From a virus: DNA of 26,014 bases. The translations under genes were made by a program, and so were the position numbers. Each line of letters begins with the position of its first letter. The first letter of the stretch is position 1. Shown here piece by piece: positions 1-5,662 of this stretch. The notes under the pieces were generated by a model, which was not told where the DNA came from, did no database searches, and worked only from the letters and a program-made list of their open reading frames with translations. The stretch lies in IMG/VR virus record IMGVR_UViG_3300024306_000079, positions 1 to 26,014 of that record; one strand, given 5' to 3'.

Positions 1-14
1 AGCAAGACGATGAG

Positions 15-1256
15 ATGGCCATGAGCAAACTGCTGGAAAAAGATCTCAAGTTTGAGTACCTGATTCCTGATCTGCTGCCTTGCCCGGGCACGGTGATGAT
101 TCACGGCGCTGGCGGTGATGGCAAATCCATGTCGGCTTGGACGATTGCCAAGCATGTGGCGCGAGGGATTCCGTTCTCGGTGCGGGGTGATCTCGTCCCA
201 GTGCAGAAAGGTCCTGTGCTGATCCTTAACGGTGACCAGAGCGAAGTGCAGGTTCAGCAGCAGCTGCGCGATCTGGAGTTTCGCGCTGATGACCCCGTGA
301 CGGTGGTGATGGGGTGGGATCTGAACTGGTATTTCCGCTTTACCAAGCTGATCGAGAAGCATCGTCCCAAGCTGGTGATTATTGACTCGATCACTGGCTG
401 CAGCCGGGGCTCGGCTTTCGACGAAAACAAGAAAGAGTTTGCGAGTCCCATCTACTGGCTCGCTAACAACAACGGCAGGACGTTCCCGGCCTGCACCATC
501 CTGCTGATCCACCACGCCAACAAGACTGGCGGGTTCCGGGGCAGCACCGCTATCCGGGATGCTGTGGACGAGGTATGGGGGCTTAAGCGACCCGATAAGA
601 AGCAACTGGAGCAGACCGGCGCCAACGCTCGTCTGATCACCGTCGAGAAGTCCAGGGCCGGACGGGACGGCAGCAAGCTCCTCATGAAGCTGGAGAACGA
701 TCTGACCTTCTCCCTGGCGGACTACGTCGAGCTGGACACAGAGAGCGCCAGCCCGGCCTCTGTGGTCGATCGGGTGCTCCAGCGCATACGGGCGGCTTAC
801 CCGCGCTCTGTGAGCCGTTCAGACCTCGCTGCGGACCCTCTGTGCGGTGGCAGCGTCGCCGGAATCAAGAAGGCGACCCAGCGCTTGGTCTCCCGAGGTC
901 TTATTTGTGTCTCAGGTCAGACGGATGGGAATAACGGCGCTCCAGCTACTCCTCTCTTCCAAGCAATTTCCTCGCGTGAAAAGCCTTTAAATGTGTGTCC
1001 CGGTAAGGTAGATCCATTGGTACGACTGGAAAGTGACCCGGGACAGGGGGTAGAGGGTGTCCCGGCCCCCCTTGACGATCTTTCAACTGGCACGACCCCC
1101 CGGGACACCGATCTGGGTTGTCCCGGCAAAGAAGCCAGCCGTATCAAGGGATCTGGTCCGGTGGGACAGCTTTTTGATGTATCCCCAAGAGAAAACGAGC
1201 GGTCTCCTGATGAGCTGGCGCGACTGCGTGCAGAAGCGGAACAGCTCTGGGGATAA
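15..1256 (+). CDS. RepA-like AAA ATPase / replicative helicase, possibly C-terminal part of a longer protein
   Basis: Probable hexameric replication ATPase of the RepA/AAA_25 (RecA-fold) type. Seen: Walker A GAGGDGKS at residues 31-38; Walker B LVIID ending at D124; a LLIHHANKTGG sensor-like stretch around 163-173; RGSTAIRD near 175-182; and a winged-helix-like stretch at about 248-300. The last 100 residues are Pro/Gly-rich, without clear fold, and their DNA carries the inverted-repeat array at 996-1168. The ATG at 15 is the first in the window, but the frame is open to the left edge (codons from position 3), so an upstream primase domain or longer N-terminus cannot be excluded. The RepA-type core normally begins only a few residues before the Walker A strand, so a free-standing ATPase is also consistent. 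No Shine-Dalgarno is visible before 15. Family assignment is from motif recognition. Confidence 0.85.
   Translation: MAMSKLLEKDLKFEYLIPDLLPCPGTVMIHGAGGDGKSMSAWTIAKHVARGIPFSVRGDLVPVQKGPVLILNGDQSEVQVQQQLRDLEFRADDPVTVVMGWDLNWYFRFTKLIEKHRPKLVIIDSITGCSRGSAFDENKKEFASPIYWLANNNGRTFPACTILLIHHANKTGGFRGSTAIRDAVDEVWGLKRPDKKQLEQTGANARLITVEKSRAGRDGSKLLMKLENDLTFSLADYVELDTESASPASVVDRVLQRIRAAYPRSVSRSDLAADPLCGGSVAGIKKATQRLVSRGLICVSGQTDGNNGAPATPLFQAISSREKPLNVCPGKVDPLVRLESDPGQGVEGVPAPLDDLSTGTTPRDTDLGCPGKEASRIKGSGPVGQLFDVSPRENERSPDELARLRAEAEQLWG
996..1168. repeat. Three phased inverted-repeat units, iteron-like; candidate origin or protein-binding array
   Basis: The 8-mer TGTCCCGG occurs at 996-1003, 1058-1065 and 1119-1126, and its reverse complement CCGGGACA at 1038-1045 and 1100-1107. 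A degenerate sixth arm, GTGGGACA, lies at 1161-1168. The left and right arm of every unit are separated by exactly 34 bases (42 bases start to start, about four helical turns), and the units repeat every 62 and 61 bases. The middle unit lies in a different codon phase from the other two, so this is conserved DNA, not a protein repeat. It sits inside the 3' end of a replication ATPase gene. An origin role is inference; it could equally be an operator array. Confidence 0.7.
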
Positions 1257-1264
1257 TCTGATAC

Positions 1265-1299
1265 AGGGGTGCTACACTTTTGCGGCACCCCTACTTTTT
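1265..1299 (+). terminator. Hairpin with T-run between the ATPase and RHH genes
   Basis: AGGGGTGC (1265-1272) and GCACCCCT (1285-1292) form a perfect 8-bp stem with a 12-base loop, followed by ACTTTTT, the form of an intrinsic terminator. The T-run directly abuts the ATG at 1300. The loop contains TGCTACACT, which resembles an extended -10 element. The structure may therefore end the upstream transcript, act as an operator for the next gene, or both. Confidence 0.55.
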
Positions 1300-1497
1300 A
1301 TGGCGACACGCAGAGTCTCGTTTTCGGTTTCACCCGAGACGATTGAGAAACTTTCCGCGCTGGCTAAGTGGAAGCACCGCACTCCAAGCCAGCAGATAGA
1401 TGCTCTGGTTTGTACAGCCACGGCGTCGTTTTACGACACCCTTACACCCGAACAACAAACTCAGTTTTCTGCTCAACTTTGCGGAGAAACTCTGTGA
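1300..1497 (+). CDS. Small ribbon-helix-helix (Arc/CopG-like) DNA-binding protein
   Basis: A 65-residue protein that begins with a short beta strand (RRVSFSVSP) followed by two predicted helices (ETIEKLSALAKWKHR and PSQQIDALVCTATASF), the layout of Arc/MetJ/CopG repressors that bind DNA as dimers. The ATG at 1300 is chosen because the longer in-frame start at 1057 lies entirely inside the ATPase gene. No Shine-Dalgarno is present; the T-run of the preceding hairpin occupies that place. The stop overlaps the GTG start of the nuclease gene (GTGA), implying coupled translation. A role as autorepressor of the pair is inferred from size, fold and position. Confidence 0.65.
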   Translation: MATRRVSFSVSPETIEKLSALAKWKHRTPSQQIDALVCTATASFYDTLTPEQQTQFSAQLCGETL

Positions 1498-2063
1498 TTA
1501 AAGCTATTGACACTCAGTACAAAGGCTACAAATTTAGAAGCCGTCTTGAGGCACGTTTTGCAGTATTTCTAGACGCTATGCGTGTTTCTTGGGATTACGA
1601 AATACAAGGTTACGATCTACCTGTTAACGGTAGGTATTTACCGGATTTTTACCTGCCCAAAGGCGGTATTGCACCGGGGTACGACCGGCCTCTTTGGGTA
1701 GAAGTAAAAGCGGGTGAACCTACTGTACCAGAAATAAACAAACTGAGAGAACTGGCGGTTGCAACTAAGACAGCCGGAGCATTTTTTCAGGGGACGTGCA
1801 GAAACGGTGACAGCACTTTTAGTAACTGGTTTAATACAGATTATGATTCTTACGGTTTGCCTGTAATAAGTAAGGTGCAGATTCCGTTAAATTTTTACGT
1901 GCCAGCAGATCAGCGTATGCCGTCCAGTTTCTGGCAAAGAGAAAACGAGTATTCGTTTGACGGTTACTTTATTCCGCTTATGGGTGAATTTCCGATACAA
2001 CAACTGCGTCGGGCTGCAAAAGCTGCACTTTCTGCCAGATTTGAGTTCGGGGAATCCGGTTAA
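1494..2063 (+). CDS. PD-(D/E)XK superfamily nuclease, AT-rich
   Basis: A 189-residue protein with the order of a PD-(D/E)XK endonuclease core: E19 in SRLEARF, D51 in LPDFYLP, and E70-x-K72 in WVEVKAG. The stretch between them reads as the beta strands of the fold. The GTG at 1494 is chosen because GGAG lies 7 bases upstream and it overlaps the preceding stop; the in-frame ATG at 1368 would overlap the RHH gene by 130 bases. Hand counts over four 60-base stretches give about 40% G+C, against about 63% in a stretch of the next gene, suggesting recent transfer. The target could be host or competitor DNA, recombination intermediates, or a homing site; the sequence does not tell which. Confidence 0.7.
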   Translation: MIKAIDTQYKGYKFRSRLEARFAVFLDAMRVSWDYEIQGYDLPVNGRYLPDFYLPKGGIAPGYDRPLWVEVKAGEPTVPEINKLRELAVATKTAGAFFQGTCRNGDSTFSNWFNTDYDSYGLPVISKVQIPLNFYVPADQRMPSSFWQRENEYSFDGYFIPLMGEFPIQQLRRAAKAALSARFEFGESG

Positions 2064-2070
2064 GCGCTTG

Positions 2071-2409
2071 ATGGTCAATCCACCTAACTTCTTCTTAGGG
2101 CTGCTCCGGGTTGCCGGGTGGCTGTTTTGGAGAGATCCCGTGGCTAAGCCGGAACCACCCCAGCCGAAGCGTCCCAGGAAGCCAACCCTGGGATACACGG
2201 TTGGGGACATCCCCTACGAGCTTCTGGCCGTGGTGCGGATCTCCTGGTACCGCAAAGGTCTGGCCTACGAGGTTGAGGAGTACCAGATCGAGGAGTCGGA
2301 TGATGCCCAAAACCAGTTCAGGTACATCGTTTCGACAGCTTTGAAGCAGGGCGCTGACGTGTGCGTTCTTACGCAGTACGAGCCAGCAGCGCTTGGTGTG
2401 CCGGAGTAG
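2071..2409 (+). CDS. Unknown small protein, possible N-terminal membrane segment
   Basis: I do not recognise a family. From the ATG at 2071 the product is 112 residues. It begins with a hydrophobic, aromatic stretch (FFLGLLRVAGWLFW) that could anchor in the membrane, followed by a Pro/Lys-rich linker and a compact alpha/beta-looking domain (YELLAVVRISWY to VCVLTQYEP). The ATG sits 7 bases after the nuclease stop but has no Shine-Dalgarno. A GTG at 2140 has GGAGAG 5 bases upstream and would give an 89-residue protein without the hydrophobic part. I list the longer form because of tight packing; the start is undecided. Confidence 0.6.
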   Translation: MVNPPNFFLGLLRVAGWLFWRDPVAKPEPPQPKRPRKPTLGYTVGDIPYELLAVVRISWYRKGLAYEVEEYQIEESDDAQNQFRYIVSTALKQGADVCVLTQYEPAALGVPE

Positions 2410-2416
2410 GTGCCCG

Positions 2417-2632
2417 GTGGCTGGTCCTCCCGAGGTGCCAGCCTCACCGCAGCCGGGCTACTGCGGACTACCCGTTCCCCTCAAAGAAAGGACGGAGCAC
2501 AAAGGTAGCGCCTCCAGCCCGCCGCTGCCACATTGCAGAGTGTTACACGACCAGCTTGACACCCTGCTGGTCATGTGTAACTCTAGGGACAGGTCAGCAA
2601 CCGCTGGCCGCTTCAATCAAGTATCACAATGA
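2417..2632 (+). CDS. Doubtful small ORF before 2629 gene
   Basis: An open frame from GTG 2417 to TGA 2632 (71 residues, Pro/Ser-rich) fills an otherwise empty stretch, and its stop overlaps the next ATG as ATGA, the junction style used elsewhere in this arm. GGAG lies 10 bases before the GTG. Against it: composition is unlike the neighbouring proteins, no domain is visible, and a strong hairpin with a promoter-like -35 box lies inside it at 2542-2581. The region may instead be an untranslated leader. Confidence 0.25.
   Translation: MAGPPEVPASPQPGYCGLPVPLKERTEHKGSASSPPLPHCRVLHDQLDTLLVMCNSRDRSATAGRFNQVSQ
2542..2581 (+). promoter_or_regulatory. Strong hairpin with consensus -35 box in its loop
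   Basis: GTTACAC-GACCAGC (2542-2555) pairs with GCTGGTC-AT-GTGTAAC (2566-2581): 14 base pairs with one two-base bulge and a ten-base loop. The loop begins with TTGACA (2556-2561), a perfect bacterial -35 hexamer. A weak -10 (TAACTC, 2578-2583) follows after 16 bases. No T-run follows, so this is not a terminator. It may be a promoter overlapped by an operator for the block starting at 2629. Confidence 0.45.
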
Positions 2633-2868
2633 ACACGCACACACCAGTAGACAACTTCAAGCTCAGCCCCTGGTACTTCGCCGTTAGCTGGGCACGACGC
2701 ATCCTCCAGGACAAGATCGTCCAGCACGAGAAGAACGGTTTCAACCCCGTCTACGACATCCACCAGCTCGAACAGCTTGACGACCTGGAACAGTTCCTCA
2801 AGATGAGCTGGGACGAGTGGATGCAGTCCCTGAATCCCAAGCAGACTGTCAGGGGGCTAGGCGAATGA
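2629..2868 (+). CDS. Unknown small protein, mostly helical
   Basis: A 79-residue acidic protein with no recognised family. Its middle (SWARRILQDKIVQHEKNG to DLEQFLKMSWDEWM) reads as two or three amphipathic helices. ATG 2629 overlaps the stop of the doubtful ORF before it; no Shine-Dalgarno is evident. The stop overlaps the next gene as ATGA. Position places it first in a chain of five small genes (2629 to 3825) that probably share one transcript. Confidence 0.6.
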   Translation: MNTHTPVDNFKLSPWYFAVSWARRILQDKIVQHEKNGFNPVYDIHQLEQLDDLEQFLKMSWDEWMQSLNPKQTVRGLGE

Positions 2869-3110
2869 TCACGGACATCTATGACTTCACGATGGATACC
2901 GATGGCCTTGTCACCGTCACTGCTGTTGTTGATGAAATGGTGCTTGTCCACCACCAAACGCAGCTCGATCCAGCGGAGTACGGACCTGCCTTGTGCCGAG
3001 GCACCTTCTACCTTTCGGATGAAGATCTGATCCCGGCCACCGATGCAGAACTTGCCCGACTCTTCTACAACCGCATCGACGACTGGGAAGTGCTTCACCC
3101 GGACGATTGA
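2865..3110 (+). CDS. Unknown small acidic protein
   Basis: An 81-residue, strongly acidic protein (many Asp and Glu, ending WEVLHPDD). The first half alternates hydrophobic and polar residues (TMDTDGLVTVTAVVDEMVLV) like a beta sheet; the second half is helical (DAELARLFYNRIDDW). ATG 2865 is chosen over an in-frame ATG at 2817 because it overlaps the preceding stop as ATGA and has AGGGGG nine bases upstream. No known family is recognised. A small acidic phage protein of this kind could be an inhibitor or DNA mimic, but nothing specific supports that. Confidence 0.65.
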   Translation: MITDIYDFTMDTDGLVTVTAVVDEMVLVHHQTQLDPAEYGPALCRGTFYLSDEDLIPATDAELARLFYNRIDDWEVLHPDD

Positions 3111-3369
3111 GTGGAGCGAGGCTCGGGAACTCCGTAATTCCAGCGACTACGACGACTGGGAGTACGGGACCGAGCCCATTCCAGGTGATACGCACTGGGT
3201 CCGGGCTCGCACTCTGACCCAGCTGTATAGACATCTGATATACGTGTTCGCCACCAGCGACACGATCTGCTCCAGCAGACTTGCCAACCTCGCCATCCAC
3301 GAGATTCTCAAACTAAGACTCACCGATCTCACTCGGTTAAAACACCAAGACCCCAATTTCTTTGCATGA
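3043..3369 (+). CDS. Unknown protein with unclear start
   Basis: The part after 3110 reads like a real protein (IEWSEAREL, then WVRARTLTQLYRHLIYVFA, then LANLAIHEILKLRLTDL), probably alpha-helical. The start is a problem. The only ATG is at 3043, 68 bases inside the preceding gene and without a Shine-Dalgarno; TTG 3052 is the next candidate. An ATT at 3106, overlapping the preceding TGA as ATTGA, would give about 87 residues and fit the usual junction style, but ATT starts are rare. Ribosomal shift from the preceding frame is another option. The stop overlaps the next ATG (ATGA at 3366). Function unknown. Confidence 0.5.
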   Translation: MQNLPDSSTTASTTGKCFTRTIEWSEARELRNSSDYDDWEYGTEPIPGDTHWVRARTLTQLYRHLIYVFATSDTICSSRLANLAIHEILKLRLTDLTRLKHQDPNFFA

Positions 3370-3551
3370 CTGACTGGTACGCCGACTACTACCGCCAATC
3401 GCGGGGCTACAACGACAATGATCTGCGTGAGCTGCGTTGCCAGCCGCGTCGTCCCAGCACCTCGGTGCCGGACTGCTTCAAGGATCGCTTTGCCACTCCA
3501 GCCGAATACGATGCTTGGGTTGAAGAGCGGCGCAAGCTGTACTTCGGCTGA
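3366..3551 (+). CDS. Unknown small protein rich in Tyr and Arg
   Basis: A 61-residue protein with many aromatic and charged residues (WYADYYRQSRGYND at the start, YDAWVEERRKLYFG at the end). The ATG overlaps the stop of the gene before as ATGA, so it is probably translated by coupling. The spacing to the next gene is 16 bases. No motif or family is recognised. Confidence 0.6.
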   Translation: MTDWYADYYRQSRGYNDNDLRELRCQPRRPSTSVPDCFKDRFATPAEYDAWVEERRKLYFG

Positions 3552-3567
3552 TCACTACTGGATTTAC

Positions 3568-3825
3568 ATGACTGAAATTTCGACGCTGCCCTTTTTCCGG
3601 TCCTACCTGTTGGGGGGCAGGTCCGTTTACCTCGATAAGCTCTCGGAGCTGGCTGACTCCGAGCTGAACCTGCTCAACATTGAGACTCTGTCTGCCCTCA
3701 ATGAGGCTCGTGCCCAGTACGACACCATTGAGAACAAGCAGAGCGAGGAAGCCGGTCACATCTACCGGCGCATCAAGGTTGCAGGTTATTTCCAGGCAGC
3801 AATCAAGCTCGAACTGGACTCCTAG
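3568..3825 (+). CDS. Unknown small helical protein
   Basis: An 85-residue protein. From residue 20 onward it is almost entirely predicted helix with heptad-like Leu spacing (LDKLSELADSELNLLNIETL), so it may form a coiled coil. The in-frame start at 3418 is rejected because it overlaps the preceding gene almost completely; ATG 3568 gives a 16-base gap but lacks a clear Shine-Dalgarno. It is the last of five short genes starting at 2629. No family recognised. Confidence 0.6.
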   Translation: MTEISTLPFFRSYLLGGRSVYLDKLSELADSELNLLNIETLSALNEARAQYDTIENKQSEEAGHIYRRIKVAGYFQAAIKLELDS

Positions 3826-3863
3826 TCGGGCCTTTCTCTACTACACTGCTCGCGTTCTTACCC

Positions 3864-4217
3864 ATGAACATGCACATCCTTTCTGATTCTCAGCACCAGG
3901 AATTGGCACACGCTCTGGCCAAAGTCCAAACCATCCTGGAAAGCTGCACCAGCGTGGTGCTTGATAGCAAGCTCGCTACCTCTACCGCCAAAGCCACTGC
4001 GAAGTCTCAAACTAAGACTCGTAAGTCCAGCGGCAAGAGGGGTGTGTCGGTGCTGAACGACGCCAAGGTCATGGAGATCAAGCGTCAGCTGGCTGCTGGT
4101 AACAAGTCCGTGGCCAAGATTGCCCGTGAGTACGGCGTTCACATCACCACCATCAACTGCATCAAGTGGGGCAAGACCTGGAAGCACGTTCAGCTCCAGC
4201 AGGAAGTTACGGCCTGA
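3864..4217 (+). CDS. HTH DNA-binding protein with basic Ser/Thr/Lys linker
   Basis: A 117-residue protein in three parts: a short helix (residues 8-30), a Lys/Ser/Thr/Ala-rich flexible linker (about 36-62), and a C-terminal helix-turn-helix (about 65-111) with VAKIAREYGVHITTINCIKWGKTW. This matches the HTH modules attached to phage homing endonucleases (NUMOD/IENR type), but no HNH or GIY-YIG catalytic part is present. The same module recurs in the protein at 5146-5343. ATG 3864 or 3870 could start it; there is no Shine-Dalgarno. TACACT at 3842-3847 may be a -10 element. TGA and the next ATG share one base (TGATG at 4215-4219). Confidence 0.65.
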   Translation: MNMHILSDSQHQELAHALAKVQTILESCTSVVLDSKLATSTAKATAKSQTKTRKSSGKRGVSVLNDAKVMEIKRQLAAGNKSVAKIAREYGVHITTINCIKWGKTWKHVQLQQEVTA

Positions 4218-4729
4218 TGTCGATCCTTCCTGATTACGAGATCTTCTGCCTGGCGCGGAAAGGTCTCGTGGAACCCTTCGATCAGGAAATGATTAACCCG
4301 GCCTCACTTGATGTGAGGCTTGGGGAAAATCTCCTGGTTGAAATTCCAACAAGCCCGGAATTTGTCCCCTATTCCATTGCGGGGCATACGAAGGAAAAAC
4401 CGTTCATGCTCCAGCCACATGAGTTCGTTCTCGCGGAGACGTTCGAGTGCTTCTCGGTGCCGAATGTTGTGGCTGGGCAGCTGGCGCTTAAGTCCAGTCG
4501 GGCTCGGGAAGGTATCGAGCACTTGATGGCTGGGTATGTCGATCCAGGTTTCAAGGGGCGGCTGACGCTGGAGCTGCAAAATGCACGCGCTATGCATGCA
4601 GTCGCTCTGTGGCCTGGGATGCGGATTGGGCAGATTGTGTTCCACAAGATGTCGCTCCTGCCGAATAAGGACTACTCAGTCACCGGGCGCTATCAGGGAG
4701 ACCTAAGAGTTCAAGCCTCTAAAGGATGA
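4217..4729 (+). CDS. dcd: dCTP deaminase (dCTP deaminase/dUTPase superfamily)
   Basis: Predicted to deaminate dCTP to dUTP, feeding dTTP synthesis; a dual deaminase-dUTPase activity is possible. Seen in the 170-residue product: INPASLDVRLG (26-36) near the start; LKSSRAREG (91-99) with S93 and R97 matching the Ser/Arg of the E. coli active site; DPGFKGRLTLELQN (109-122) with E119 in the place of the catalytic glutamate; and PGMRIGQIVF (133-142). The length is slightly under the roughly 190 residues of typical enzymes, and the C-terminal tail that closes over the nucleotide is short. The ATG overlaps the preceding TGA, and the stop overlaps the next ATG. It sits upstream of the polymerase gene, consistent with a role in phage DNA synthesis. 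Confidence 0.85.
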   Translation: MSILPDYEIFCLARKGLVEPFDQEMINPASLDVRLGENLLVEIPTSPEFVPYSIAGHTKEKPFMLQPHEFVLAETFECFSVPNVVAGQLALKSSRAREGIEHLMAGYVDPGFKGRLTLELQNARAMHAVALWPGMRIGQIVFHKMSLLPNKDYSVTGRYQGDLRVQASKG

Positions 4730-4992
4730 TGAACGAGTTCAAACTGTCGGCTGTTGATGCTGTCAATCACCCCAGTCATTACACGGCTGGGAAAACTGAA
4801 GTGATTGATGTGCTCGAAGACTGGGTGAAGGCCGCGCCCGATGCTGTAGTTGGTGGCCTTCAATGGCAGGTTATCAAGTACATCAGTCGGATGTGGTTAA
4901 AGAAGGATCCCTACGAGGATGCTCGAAAAGCCCAGTGGTACCTCAACCGTCTGGTAAATCATCTGGCGACAGAGGCTTATCAGGAAAAATGA
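4726..4992 (+). CDS. DUF3310-type phage protein
   Basis: An 88-residue protein with the hallmark pattern of the DUF3310 family: NHPSHYTAGKTEVIDVLEDW near residues 14-33, then WQVIKYISRMWLKKDPYEDARKAQWYL and a final helix. The family is widespread in phages near nucleotide-metabolism genes; its biochemical role is not settled, though nucleotide kinase-like annotations exist. Two consecutive ATGs (4726, 4729) are possible starts; AAAGG lies just upstream and the first overlaps the dcd stop. Context next to dcd supports a role linked to nucleotide supply. Confidence 0.8.
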   Translation: MMNEFKLSAVDAVNHPSHYTAGKTEVIDVLEDWVKAAPDAVVGGLQWQVIKYISRMWLKKDPYEDARKAQWYLNRLVNHLATEAYQEK

Positions 4993-5153
4993 GGTACTGG
5001 TGGCGGATTCTCGCCAAGGCCGTTGGTGAAAAGGCGCACCAGCACAGCCGGGTCGCAGATCAGGTTGCGATGGTGCGTCTCTTTATCCTTGGCGGTTACA
5101 TGATCACCAACGTTTTCATCTGCGCAGGAGTTATTCGCCACTGGAATGGGTAG
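4989..5153 (+). CDS. Small single-span membrane protein
   Basis: A 54-residue protein with a basic N-terminal part (RYWWRILAKAV, then KAHQHSR) followed by one hydrophobic segment of about 20 residues (LFILGGYMITNVFICAGVI) and a short tail. The ATG at 4989 overlaps the preceding stop (ATGA), with AGGA five bases upstream; the in-frame start at 4863 lies inside the DUF3310 gene. The stop overlaps the next gene. It probably sits in the inner membrane; no function is recognised. Confidence 0.6.
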   Translation: MRYWWRILAKAVGEKAHQHSRVADQVAMVRLFILGGYMITNVFICAGVIRHWNG

Positions 5154-5343
5154 ACGCTTCAAACGCGGTGAGCACAACCTCAACGCAATCCTCACGCCAG
5201 AACTTGTAGTGAAAATGCGGAAACTTCAGAAACAGGGCTGGAGTTACAGCCAGCTCTCGGATGAGTTCGGCGTTGATCGCAAGCACGCCTGGCGAATTTG
5301 CAACGGTCAAGCCTGGAGTTCTGTCAGTGAAGTTTTGTCCTAA
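5146..5343 (+). CDS. Small HTH DNA-binding protein
   Basis: A 65-residue protein that is nearly all one helix-turn-helix module: ILTPELVVKMRKLQKQG, then YSQLSDEFGVDRKHAWRI and NGQAWSSV. It lines up with the C-terminal half of the protein at 3864-4217 (shared pattern: Leu before the first helix, E-F/Y-G-V in the turn, G-x-x-W at the end), so the two are probably paralogues of the type fused to phage homing endonucleases. The basic N-terminus (GRRFKRGEH) may add DNA contacts. It starts 8 bases inside the membrane-protein gene and ends 17 bases inside the next one. Confidence 0.6.
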   Translation: MGRRFKRGEHNLNAILTPELVVKMRKLQKQGWSYSQLSDEFGVDRKHAWRICNGQAWSSVSEVLS

Positions 5344-5662
5344 GTGCGGGAACAAATCGTTCCGCGTCAAAGAATCCCGGACAAGGGAGGCCAATGTGCG
5401 GAGGCGCACTCCCGCAACGAGAGTCAGGCGCCAATGCGGTGTTTGCGGGCATGTCGATACGTTTTTTGAGATCGACTCCGCGCAGATGAAACACTTCGAG
5501 GCGCTCCAGCGATTGGAGGAAGCCGTGGTGTTGCACCTGCAGCTGGATGACACTGACTCCTGCTACGCCTGTATTCACTGGGATGCCAACGGGTGTTCCA
5601 TGCACCTGCCCGAAGCGGGTGGGACTTTTGCCACTGAATGTTCACTCTTCAAAAAGTCATGA
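5327..5662 (+). CDS. Zinc-ribbon protein, NrdR-like N-terminus, with C-terminal Cys module
   Basis: A 111-residue protein. Residues 1-48 resemble the N-terminal zinc ribbon of the ribonucleotide-reductase repressor NrdR: CPKCG (C4, C7), V-x-ESR, RRR, then CGVCG (C37, C40) and a Phe/Glu end. The ATP-cone that normally follows in NrdR is absent; instead there is a short helix and a second Cys cluster (C79, C82, C90, C105) around CIHW and PEAG. That second cluster is also in the next protein. GTG 5327 is chosen for GGAG eight bases upstream. Binding of DNA or RNA through zinc is likely; a link to nucleotide reduction is inference only. Confidence 0.6.
   Translation: MKFCPKCGNKSFRVKESRTREANVRRRTPATRVRRQCGVCGHVDTFFEIDSAQMKHFEALQRLEEAVVLHLQLDDTDSCYACIHWDANGCSMHLPEAGGTFATECSLFKKS

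Noticed and set aside
996-1168. Reading the CPGK/PGQ pattern as a protein repeat
   Set aside because: The unit length (61-62) is not a multiple of three and the middle unit is in another frame, so the DNA is the conserved level.
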